From the NCBI GenBank assembly GCA_022539475.1, contig VCMS01000407.1, positions 29,612 through 93,611 of the forward strand: a stretch of 64,000 nt of DNA, given 5' to 3'. Under the pieces are notes generated by a model. The model ran no database searches. It was not told where the DNA came from and saw nothing but the letters and a program-made list of their open reading frames with translations. The position numbers and the translations under genes are program-made. The stretch's first letter is position 1, and the number at the start of each line of letters is the position of its first letter. Below, one piece after another: positions 1 to 9,700 of the stretch. This DNA comes from Gracilaria domingensis (taxonomy: Eukaryota; Rhodophyta; Florideophyceae; Gracilariales; Gracilariaceae).

Positions 1-266
1 GGTAAAAGGCCTTCTTCGGCGAGTTCCGCTTCTTCAATTTCTTCGTCCGAATTCATGTGGGCGACGTAGAGTAATATCACCCCAACGGGGTGACGAACGG
101 AGTGCGCGTGGTAGGGGATCGTCGGGATTTCGATAGGGGTGCGCAACTTTTGGAAGCACCCCTCTGGTAGGGACGCTATAATCTGCTGGCTGCTCCTGCT
201 TTGCAGTAACTGCGCAGCAAGGTTTGGGCTAAGTTGGTCTTGTTCGATGCTGGTATGGGTGGGGGG
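1..266 (-). CDS. Partial ORF running off the left edge, unknown function
   Basis: The minus strand is open from a stop at 267-269 to the window edge, about 88 residues. The translation is Gln/Ser/Leu-rich at first, then contains a short hydrophobic stretch (VGVILLYVAHM) followed by an acidic patch rich in Glu (SDEEIEEAELAEE). I recognise no family. It lies downstream of, and on the same strand as, the repeat-containing coiled-coil gene at 309-1945. It could be the C-terminal part of that protein after a frameshift, or a separate exon. No start codon could be assigned. Confidence 0.25.
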
Positions 267-308
267 TCAGACGAAGTGGAGGAATCTCAAGAGTGGCTCA
301 CAGATCTA

Positions 309-1945
309 TTAAATACCCCAAACTGGCTCGCGGCTACCGTGAAGCAATCTACGTGGTAGCAGCGAGCCAGTTCGACGTAATACTAACCGCAAGGTTATTT
401 GTAACGTCCAAAAGTACGTTTTGTTTGCGCCGCAGCTTTGCCGTAGTTTTGGTACCCAACCCCTAAGAGATGCTTTACTAATACCTTCCCAGCTCAACTC
501 CTTCAACTCGCTTTCAACCATTTTCTTCAGCAAAGCATCTGGCCCCCCTCTACCGAAGGTGTGAACATGCCAAAACTGCCCAAGAGCTCCACGGGGTTTT
601 TAGGAACCATGTATGGACCACCTTCCTCCGGCTCAATAAGCCCTTCCCCACTCTCAGTTGCGTCTTCCACCTTCTCGGCACGGTTACCCCAATTTCGGGT
701 GAGCGACTCACCTTCGAGCCATAGCTCACTTGTTTCTCTCCTTGCCCACGTCAGCATGTTGTGATACACTGCTCGAGCAACCCCTCGAAACTCGTCGCAC
801 ACCTCAATTTTATGCTTCTTTCGACCTGTCTGCCCAGGTTCACCAGCACGTGTACTCCTATCTCCCTCCTGTTTCAGTGCCCCTCTTAGCCCTTCAATGA
901 CTAGATCCTTCTCTTCAAGCCTCTTTTTCAAAGCCGTACTCTGCTCTTGGGCGACCTTCACTAGAATTCCCCGAACCATCAAGTCCTCTTGTAGCGTCTT
1001 AACCTTTTCTTTCAAGCAATTCAGTTCATTTAAAAGATCAGGTCTGTTCATAGAGCTTGAATTCACACCAGTTTGGATATCTTCCGTTATTTCCCTAGCT
1101 TCTTCGGCGACAGGCCCCGGTAATGCCGCAGGATTCGGTGTTATTTCGTTATCGGAACTATCCTCATGTGCCATAGCCTTAGCCACGAGAGGCTGCAGGC
1201 GTTCTGTGTCCACCCTTGGCACGGCTCCGAGCTCCAACTCCCGTGTCTGTCCTCCTCCATGGCATGGTATATCAGATGAAATGGGCCTCGTACGAGCTGC
1301 AACGGCCCCCGCTCTGAAAAGAGGGGAAGGTCGAAAAGTAACTCGTCTATCAGTTGTCTCTAGATTTCTTATTGTGTTTCTCCCTTGTCCGGACCCATTG
1401 CGAGGCATGATACGATTCATAGCGGCCCCAGTTCTAGAAGACAGGGATGGACGTGACGATCTTAATATACTAGGGCTCTCACGACTTATCGTCATTGTCC
1501 CTTGTTGTCCAGATCCACTGGGCGGCGTAACCCGCGCCCCAGTAGCTCCGGTCTTCGATATCGGCCGGGGACATGAAGGTTTTGGTGTCATACGAACCTC
1601 TTCGGTTCCAGTTGTCATGCCCTCCTGTCCTGACCCGCTGGGCCGAGTTACCTCATCTTCTTGAGGAGCAGAGACAGATGCACGATTTGCATTATCGGCA
1701 GTTGACGGCACGACATCGTTCGCTGATCCACGAATTCTTGACGCAATCCCGGAAGACGCTCCGCTGCGAGATGGGCGAGAGAGTCCTGTAGAAGGACGCC
1801 CACTGACTCTCTCCTTCGTCGAGGACGACTTCCGTTTAGGAAGTGCGGTGCTTGTAGCCTGATTCGTATCATCCGATGCTCTTCTCTTCTTCTGTCCACT
1901 CTTGTTCCGCTGCGTACTATTTCGCTTTCTCGGCGTTATACCCAT
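309..1945 (-). CDS. Basic, repeat-containing coiled-coil protein, unknown function
   Basis: A 472-codon ORF begins at the Met at 1945. This start is preferred over 2017 because the upstream residues are a Pro-rich translation of a C/G run. The first ~60 residues are strongly basic (KKRR-type, nuclear-localisation-like). Three imperfect ~37-residue repeats follow, each with a GSGQ core and a later RTGA/RAGA element. A coiled coil follows near residues 310-370, then an acidic C-terminal part. The frame breaks at a C-run near 540-551; the next frame continues plausibly to 309. It is transcribed in the same direction as the methyltransferase-SET gene, whose stop lies ~250 bp upstream, so it may belong to the same element. 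A structural or DNA-binding role would be a guess. Confidence 0.5.
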
Positions 1946-2195
1946 GCTGTGGAGATAAACAGGGTAATGAAACGAAATTGTTGGGGAGGGGGGGAGGGGG
2001 TGGGGGGGGGGGTGCATGGTTCAGATATTCCGGGAGACTCCGCAGTTCCTGCTTTTTAGGAATTTGAGGTGCTCAATGGGTCGCAAATATCGCCGTTACA
2101 GATGAAGAGCTCCAGTATACATGTACAACAACGCGTATTGCAGGCAGCTGCAACACTCACAAGCATATTTACTTTCTATTCGGTACTGAACTCAT
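1946..2195. other. Short intergenic G-rich tract
   Basis: A 250-bp spacer separates the methyltransferase-SET stop codon from the next gene on the same strand. It holds a long G-rich run (1981-2012) capable of G-quadruplex formation on the plus strand. This would place a C-run in the presumed 5' leader of the coiled-coil gene. No TATA-like element matching the divergent promoter core (TTTAAA flanked by GC-rich sequence) was seen. Confidence 0.4.
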
Positions 2196-5100
2196 CTATT
2201 GCTCCAATGTCAGAGCCCAGTCCCAGGCGTACTGCTCTCCGTAGTCGAAATACAACTCTTCGCCCCTCTCAATATCTCTTACTGCTCTACAACGAAGTAG
2301 AGCATAGTTAGAAAGGTCTGACTTGAACTGTATCACGGACTTCGCTTCCACCACCTGCAAATTGGCACTTCGAGTCCTGTTTGACCGGGGCTCCGATAAA
2401 TCGGGATCCCCGGCATGATATCCGGCGTCGTTAATGTAGCCCCCGATACAAAAAGGCGCCGGGACAATGTAGACTTCGCTCTCCTTTCTATCCTGAGCCT
2501 GTCCTGGTCTGTTCCTCAGGTGCAGAAACTCCGTACCAGTCACAATGACCATCATAGAAAACAACTTGTACCGCACTGGAGTTGCTCCGAGACAGCCACT
2601 TCCATACGTTAAGTGTCTTTCCTTCCGGTTCGTCAGATCCGTGTATACCAAAGTTCCATAGAAATGACAGATAGTTTCCCCAGCCAATATCTTATGTTCC
2701 GTGAACACCCCCATACCAGCACGGGGATGTCCAATCTTAGAAGATGCTATATGTAAGCGATAGCGATTGGCTTCAACAGTCAACAGCATATGCATATCCA
2801 TAAGATTCAGAGCTCCTCGGTACTTCCCCTCCCAAAGATCTACAGTACGCTGTCCACACTTCTCGACAAAGTCCCAGTCCTTCCAGTATCTTCCAAGGAA
2901 CTGAGTAATATGTCCAGGCATCACTTGGTACTGGGGGTAACGAAATGGAGCCTCCCATTCAAGCCGACCTCGGTCCCGATGTGGAACCCGTTCATAGGTC
3001 GTTGAAGCCGCATCCACCACCTCCTGTTCAACCAGGATGTCATTCTTCCCCCCGCGAATAACTTCGGCCATAAGAGTCGTTAGATGGTGCTTCGCATGGC
3101 TGAAACATGGCCTATTCTTCTCGCACCCCAAGAACTTCCTATGCTTTGTCAGCGATAGGCACGCCATACCCGTAGAAAAAGTTCCCGCGAACATGTCCAT
3201 GACAAGATCACCCGGTCTTGTGAAGCGACATATCAACTCCTTCATCAACTCCCTCGACTTCTGCTCCGGTCTTATGTACTGCCCACCTGGTACTGAGCTA
3301 CCTGGCTCATGTACCTTCCATGTCAACCACTCCCCCGCCCTCGGTTTGGGCACCCGGTCAATTACATTCCTGTTAGCCGGGAAAGTGGAAGGAATGAAAT
3401 TGTTCTCCTCCTCAAATGGAGTAAGACTGGCTTCCTCCGATGGTCGCAATCCACGCTTCACCCCATGAACGGCGTACTCCGTTACGGGCTGTATCCCAAA
3501 CTTCCGTGGATTCCCTCCAACATTACTGCGATCCCGGATGAACACCAGTGGATTCGCATCCACTTTAAACGAAGGCATGAGTTCTGGTTTACCTTCGCTT
3601 CCAGCTTCATCTTTCGTACTCGCCGTTTCCGAAAGTATCCTGTGCCACACATGAAACTGTGCCATGGCACAGAATATAATGAAGTGCCCACCTGACCGAA
3701 GCGCGGAACTTATTAAGTCAGCCGTACGGATCATGTCTTTCTCACTGAAGACATCGTGACCACTATTCCGTTTGTTCCTCTTCCTTCGAGTGTTAAAGGG
3801 AGGGTCTGTTAGGACAAGCTGTGTCTCACCCCATAAAATCTCACTCTGATTCACAAACGTTTCGTGTGTGTGCCTCAGGTCCTTCATGTCACAGTTGTAC
3901 GCTACAAAGTGTGACTTTCTCATCCCCTTCCACACCTTGTCCATATTCATTCGAAGGAGACTGGATATCCCCTTCATGGGCGACTCAATACCAGTCTTTT
4001 GGATGTTGTAACCAGCAACCCGAGATTCATGCTCCGCAAGATTCACCGGCTTCTCGAACTCGTCGCTATCGGAGCTCACGAGGTTCATATACTCTCGACG
4101 AGGTGGGGGTGGGGCAGACTTGGTCGAAGAAGGTTCGGCATTACCGGAAGTTTTAGGGGTTTTCGTGAGTTCAATATCAAGTTTCGCGTGAATGCCGACA
4201 TGGAACCCTGCCGCATGACGCATATCCTGTATCGGTTTCCATAGCAACTCCGAAAACTTCTGAAATCGAGCAGGCAACTCACCGGAGTCAGAGCTAGATA
4301 CCGTATCCATCCGTATCTCCGAAAACTCTATCCAGTTCCTCATCTGATCAACCCGTAAGCTATAGAGGCTATCGTGGGTGCATATGGTCTCGAGGTCTGT
4401 CAAAAACTCCTTAGCCAGTATTCGCAGGTTTGTATCGCATTCATCACTCAAGGTCTCCACCGATCCACTAGTACTGCTCTGTGGCACATCCTTTGTGTTG
4501 AATCGAGTACTCTGGCTCGGGGGGCATAACCAGACTCCCGTGTCTCTAGCGCTGTATACTTCAACGTCTGCATATTCATGTAAATGTATGGTTTCACCAT
4601 GTGCTGAACGTTCGTGTATCCAAGATGAGCCGCAAAACAACTCCATGCCCATACGACCTCACTGATAGCGAATCCCAGTCGATCACAGTTGTCTTTGGAG
4701 AACGACGTAAAAGTGGGTATGTACACAGATGGTGCATGGTTCACTTTTCGTTTCTTTTTCGTTTGTTTCTTCTTCATCATTCGGATGTTGTCGTTCTCTC
4801 CCACTATGTGGCCGAGGTATGATAAGTATATAACGACCTCAAATGCGTTCACAGCTGTTGGTGGGATGAACACTGTCGTCTTCAGAACCTGCTTTCTCCT
4901 GGTCATGAAATAACCAACCAGGCATCGCACCGGTAGGTATATACCCATATCCATAGAGAGAAGGAAAAAATCGCGCAGTCTCTGGTCCTCATCCCCGTCC
5001 TTCTTGTCAAGAAGCTTCGTTACAAGATATCGCTGTTCCACAGGTTTGTTATTCACAACACTCTTTCGCAGCTGTTGCAGTGTCAAGCTCTGCAGGTTCT

Positions 5101-5335
5101 TGGAGTTAGTGGCCTCCTCAAACATCTTCCTTGCCTCCGGAATATCCTTATAGTTCTCGGCGCAGAACTCTATTAACCCTCTAAACCCCACGTCCCGTGG
5201 CCGATCAGGGCCTCCATCGCTGTTTGCCAAAGCATCGCGAAGAACCAAGAAAAGTCTGACATATGCATGGAACGCCGGAGGCGGAGCACTCATGTCGATA
5301 GGATGTATCTCCTCTCCAACATCGGTGGAATCCAT
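2196..5335 (-). CDS. DNA amino-methyltransferase fused to a SET domain (copy 1)
   Basis: The protein is predicted to methylate exocyclic amino groups of DNA bases (N6-A or N4-C) and also carries a histone-methyltransferase-type SET domain. An N-terminal ~260-residue region of unknown fold includes a Lys-rich patch (KKKQTKKKRK). The methyltransferase is beta-class by order: motif IV TDPPF at about 3792-3810, a target-recognition-like stretch, then motif X/I (PGDLVMDMFAG) at about 3170-3205 and GCEKN as motif II. The second Gly of FxGxG is Phe. The SET domain covers about 2196-2780: GMGVF, YINDAGYH in place of the NHS core, and GEELYFDYG carrying the catalytic-type Tyr. One indel near 4510 splits the frame; copy 2 reads through there. 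It is divergent to the ParB-dioxygenase gene. A TTTAAA box lies 30 bp before this ATG, so initiation may be at Met15. Confidence 0.82.
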
Positions 5336-5348
5336 CGCTTCAGCGCAA

Positions 5349-5440
5349 ACAACGGAGGCGAGCCTTTAAATGGCGACTTACGCTGGGCACCCCCGCTTTC
5401 GGCAGCTCCTCCCAGCGCACTGCCAGTCTCGTCCGTGTCC
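5349..5440 (-). promoter_or_regulatory. Promoter core, methyltransferase side
   Basis: This 92-bp block is an inverted copy of 6611-6702 with a single mismatch beside the TTTAAA box. The box at 5365-5370 lies about 30 bp upstream of the first ATG of the methyltransferase-SET gene. Such strict conservation across an otherwise indel-rich region points to functional constraint or recent duplication. Confidence 0.6.
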
Positions 5441-5449
5441 GTGTCCGCT

Positions 5450-5491
5450 CGGAGCGATAGCGTCGCGTGTCGGAGCGATAGCGTCGCGTGT
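5450..5491. repeat. Two 21-bp direct repeats upstream of the methyltransferase promoter
   Basis: The unit CGGAGCGATAGCGTCGCGTGT occurs twice head-to-tail (5450-5470 and 5471-5491). The same pair is present in copy 2 near 48730-48775. It is found only on the methyltransferase side of the symmetric promoter, so it could be an operator that distinguishes the two directions. Confidence 0.6.
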
Positions 5492-5683
5492 CGGCCACGT
5501 CGCGATTCGGAGCTATTGCAACGGTCCCGTATTGTGCTAAAAGTCGCGGATCAAGTGGGTGTGAAGTGCTAGTTTTCTCTAGTTTGATATATGTGTACGG
5601 CGTGTGCAGCGAAATCACTGCCGGAAGTGCCGGGAGGAGTGTTTTGGGAGGTCTCCGGAAGGCGCCGGAATGTGACCAGAACG

Positions 5684-5757
5684 TGCCCGCGGGCGGGGGG
5701 GTCCGGTCGTGTTAGGGTAGGTACCCTAACACGACCGGACCCCCCCGCCCGCGGGCA
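5684..5757. repeat. 74-bp palindrome 1
   Basis: Two 36-nt arms flank a 2-nt loop (GG). The outer half is GC-rich (TGCCCGCGGGCGG, then a G-run) and the inner part is CGTGTTAGGGTA. It would extrude as a very stable hairpin. The inner TTAGGG is telomere-like, but it occurs only once per arm. Confidence 0.9.
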
Positions 5758-5793
5758 TAAAATCGCACATTTTTCAAAAAATCGTCCAAAATG

Positions 5794-5867
5794 TGCCCGC
5801 GGGCGGGGGGGTCCAGTCGTGTTAGGGTATCTACCCTAGCACGACCGGACCCCCCCGCCCGCGGGCA
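5794..5867. repeat. 74-bp palindrome 2
   Basis: Same hairpin family as palindrome 1, with a few arm mismatches (CCA against CGG, and TAGC against TAAC). It is separated from palindrome 1 by an AT-rich 36-bp linker. That linker recurs inverted between palindromes 3 and 4. Confidence 0.88.
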
Positions 5868-6151
5868 CGTTTTCGACGATTTTTTGGCACCCTCCGGAGA
5901 CCTCCCAAAACACTCCTCCCGGCACTTCTTGTACCCACTGCGTCACCTCAGTGAACCATCCCGGAAATTAGGGAGTGTCTGGAGGGTGGAGAAGACGGGA
6001 TGGTCACCTCAGTGCACCATCACGGAAATTAGGGAGTGTCTGGAGGGTTAAGATGACGGGATGGTGCACTAAGGTGACGCAGTGGGTACAGGAAGTGCCG
6101 GGAGGAGTGTTTTGGGAGGTCTCCGGAGGGTGCCAGAATGTGGCCAGAACG

Positions 6152-6225
6152 TGCCCGCGGGCGGGGGGGGTCGGTCGTGTTAGGGTAGGTACCCTAACAC
6201 GACCGACCCCCCCCGCCCGCGGGCA
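6152..6225. repeat. 74-bp palindrome 3
   Basis: Two near-perfect arms share the TGCCCGCGGGCGG outer and CGTGTTAGGGTA inner sequence. It is the mirror partner of palindrome 2 across the promoter centre. Confidence 0.88.
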
Positions 6226-6261
6226 CGTTTTGGGCGATTTTTTGAAAAATGTGCGATTTTA

Positions 6262-6335
6262 TGCCCGCGGGCGGGGGGGTCCGGTCGTGTTAGGGTACCT
6301 ACCCTAACACGACCGACCCCCCCCGCCCGCGGGCA
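6262..6335. repeat. 74-bp palindrome 4
   Basis: Fourth member of the hairpin family and mirror partner of palindrome 1. It is flanked by the inverted AT-rich linker. Arms differ slightly (TCCGG on one side, TCGG on the other). Confidence 0.88.
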
Positions 6336-6610
6336 TAAAATCGCAACATTCCGGTGCCTTCCCGGGACCTCCCAAAACACGCCGCCGCGCAGTGATTTCG
6401 CTACACCCGGCCGCCGGTACGTTGGCGCCGCTGTCCACGTGTATTGGCGGGAGTAGGCTGTACATGGAAGTGAATGAGTGTACTCTTGACTACTATGCAA
6501 AGCATTTGAAGAGCATGATTAGAGAACGCGACCATTGCTCGCGTGAGTCATCATTGCGCGAACTCCACGACTCTAAAGCGTACAATCAGTGTGCGAGCGG
6601 CCACGGACAG

Positions 6611-6702
6611 GACACGGACGAGACTGGCAGTGCGCTGGGAGGAGCTGCCGAAAGCGGGGGTGCCCAGCGTAAGTCGCCTTTTAAAGGCTCGCCTCCGTTG
6701 TT
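6611..6702 (+). promoter_or_regulatory. Promoter core, ParB-dioxygenase side
   Basis: Inverted copy of 5349-5440 with one substitution next to the TTTAAA box (about 6679-6685). The first good ATG downstream is at 6761, about 75 bp after the box, leaving room for a short leader. Confidence 0.6.
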
Positions 6703-6760
6703 GTATCGTCCGAGCGAGCGTATTGTTGATATACACCTTTCACTGCAATAGCTGTTCAAC

Positions 6761-9700
6761 ATGAAGCCAACTCGTGTTCGAAAGCGTACGCAAAGCGTGA
6801 CTCCTCGCACTCGGCGGAGCCTCGATTATTGCAAGGTGGAATGCGGGTTTCTCTGCAGATGGATATTGAGGATGAAGGAAAGGTGATAGTCGGGGAAGCG
6901 TTGTTGCATGGAATTGGAAGTGTTCTACGCCGCGAGTTGCACGGGAAGCAATTGGACCCAGGTCTTGTGGTGGTTCATAATATTCTCATCAGTCGAAGCG
7001 GTCAGACGTTCTACCCTTACCGGGCGGAGGGCCTGGATCTTCCACAATATATCCAGGATCTCCGGACGGCCGCTCCTTGGGATGAGAAAATGATGGAACC
7101 GGTGGCAGCCAGCATTCCGGCGTCGAAGCGAGGAACGGTGAGCGCTATGAGTGAGGTGATGACGCCGACAAGCCGCACGGAGCCAATTCGAAGTTCATCA
7201 ACACCGAGAGGTAGCGCATCAGTAGCACCTCCGCGGGCAGGTCCGTCGTCTTTACGAAGCGGTCTATGGAGACGAGAGCATCCCCAGCTACGAAGCGGAC
7301 AGGTCAAACAAAGTCTACCTCCGCTACGAAGCCCACTGCGTCGAAAAGGGCTTCTCCTGCGATGAATCAGACCGTCGACACAAGGGGATCTTCTGCGTCG
7401 AAACAGACGGTTCAGCAGGGGACGGCTGTGCAAGAGGAGGAAGATGAGATCATGAAAGGTCCCCTTCCAGACGCGGATGCGCAATCCGCGCAAGGAGCTG
7501 GTCCATCTGTACCCCAAACTGCACCAGAAACTGCGGAGCAGCAGGACGATGACGTTGTGCTTCTGTCCGCAAGAATGGCACGTTCAAGTGTTTCTGGCGA
7601 GCGGTCTGGAACACAAGGGACACCTACTCGGAGCAAGACGTACAGACGAATTCGTCAGAAGGTACCAAAGGTGAACCTCAATCAGTACGGATGGTTGTTG
7701 TTACTGTTGACATCACTCTGGTGGACACTCCGCCCAATTTACTCCGTGGAGTAAGTAAACGCCACGTTGAAGCCCTTGTGAAGAGTATGGAGGAGCGGGG
7801 GATATTGCAGTCGATGGGTTCTCCAGTGGTGGCCTTACAAGATGCTACTACGGGAGAGAGGGATACTGACAAGGGACGCCTAACGAAGAAGTGCTTCATT
7901 GTAGATGGTTTGCATCGTCTGAAAGCTATACAATATTTGGCAGGGACTGGTGCACCGAAGTGGAAGCGATTAGCCAAGTTTTGGCGTTGCAATCTGCTGA
8001 TACGAAGAGATGGGAGGCCCATTGGGATGAAGGAATTGTTATGTGTTGCTTCGTACCTCAATGAGTCGACGAGTACCATGCGAAGGATGATGTTTGCAGA
8101 CAAGATACACTCTATAGTTAGTGTGGTCGCCATTCTAATTGAAGATGTTGAGGGGGTGACGCCGGCAGACGTGGATCCTGCAGAAGTGACAGAAGTGTTG
8201 AAGGAGAGCCAACTGATTGGGACTGTGCAAGAGCGTCAGTACCTGAGATATGCCAATGTCGCCCTGCAACTCATGTCTCGTGAGGGAATGCTGGCCCATT
8301 TCGAGGATATATGTGAGACTGTGAGTGACATAGGTCTCACACATCTGTCCCATACTCCGCTATATGTTTTGGATGCCGAGGAGTTTTCCTTCATTCTTGA
8401 TTGTCTTCAGATGTTTCTATTGAAGGGCAAGTCGACGAAGACAAAGCAATGGAAAAGCTTTGAGGAGGTTCGAGGTTTCTTTTATGATAGAGCAGTGTCT
8501 CTGTTCCGCGCGGCTAGAGCAGTGAGGAATGAACTGAACGAGGAAGAGTCCATGGAAGTGTTCCTGAAACGCGAAGTCAGTCTTTCTGCTCCATCGAATG
8601 AAGATGACGTTGAAGACCCAGACAACAACGCAGCTGTGTATCAGTTCCTTTTGGGACAAGTTGTGAACTTCAACACTTTGCCGCGTGTTCGGAGCAGGAC
8701 GAACTCAATTAGAACTGCCACGACTTCCGTTCAGAATCGATTGCGGACGATGCTCAAGGTAATTCCGCCCCCGCACCAGTGAAGCAGTCCGTGACAAGAG
8801 GAGGACTCCCGCTGCTGCTGCTGCAACATCTGCCAGTGAAGAAGGGGAGCCGCGAAGAAGTGCACGAGAACGGGCGCAGGTGAGTTATAGGGAAATTGAA
8901 CACGGCCGAAATCGAGGTGCCATAGAAGTTCTGGATAGCTCTGAAGAAGAACAGCGGGCTCCGCCGAGGAAGAAACGGAGAAAGACTTTCACACAACAGA
9001 TGAGATCTACTCTGAACAGCATGACACCGGATGACCTGATGTCTCAACTAAATGAACATGTGCTGAGAGGAAGGTCGATGAAGGTTCAGTTCGTGGCATT
9101 GGGAGAGGGAGCGAATGCAGAGAACGCAGGCAGTTCTGCATTTGTGGATGACGAATGAGCTTCNNNNNNNNNNNNNNNNNNNNNNNNNNNNNNNNNNNNN
9201 NNNNNNNNNNNNNNNNNNNNNNNNNNNNNNNNNNNNNNNNNNNNNNNNNNNNNNNNNNNNNNNNNNNNNNNNNNNNNNCTGAGGAAGCACGGACTTGTCG
9301 AGGTTGTACCCATATGATGCCCACTGAACCCATCATGGTGCGGTATGCCAGGCTGAGACCGCAGGGATGGCAAGGAAGAACGTAATTTGAGCACAAGGAC
9401 CCCTGGTCAGAGTCATTCACTTGCCGAGGAAAGGTGCGGAGCTGCTAAGTGTCTCGAATCTCAGAGATGTACACCATCTTGTTTCTTTTGGCACGCCTGC
9501 AAGGGCTAACTCGCCTACGGGCGGAACATTTGTATGCAGTATCCCGTACTCGACCGACAGGTATGATGATGAAGAGGTGCTGTGGTGGCGGCAGGAGCAT
9601 GCGAATTTGGGCAAATTTCTTCGCCCGTAATGCAAGCTTGAGCTAAGCAGAATGGATATTGCGTGCTTGATGGCTTTGCGACGGATAATGGTGTCCCTAA

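Larger units (their letters stand above)
5336..6760. promoter_or_regulatory. Mirror-symmetric divergent promoter region (copy 1)
   Basis: This 1.4-kb region separates two divergent genes and is a nested imperfect palindrome. The outer arms, 5349-5440 and 6611-6702, are inverted copies differing at one base of 92. Each contains a TTTAAA-type box (5365-5370 and about 6679-6685) within GC-rich sequence, so both genes appear to use the same core promoter. Further inward come matching arms with AGTGATTTCGCT-like sequence, four 74-bp hairpins, inverted GGAGGTCTCCGG-containing segments, and a centre near 6010 flanked by inverted GTACCCACTGCGTCACCT-type sequence (about 5932 and 6089). The layout suggests co-regulation of the methyltransferase-SET and ParB-dioxygenase genes. 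Confidence 0.75.

Noticed and set aside
897-1664. Plus-strand 255-codon frame opposite the repeat-containing coiled-coil gene
   Set aside because: Antisense shadow: the internal repeats of the minus-strand gene create the apparent CPDPL repeats. No independent support.
5684-6335. CRISPR array or bacterial-type terminators
   Set aside because: Units are palindromes arranged as mirror pairs, not direct repeats with unique spacers, and the surrounding genes are eukaryotic. No U-tract typical of intrinsic terminators.
5684-6335. Telomere repeats (TTAGGG in the hairpin arms)
   Set aside because: Only one TTAGGG per arm, not tandem.
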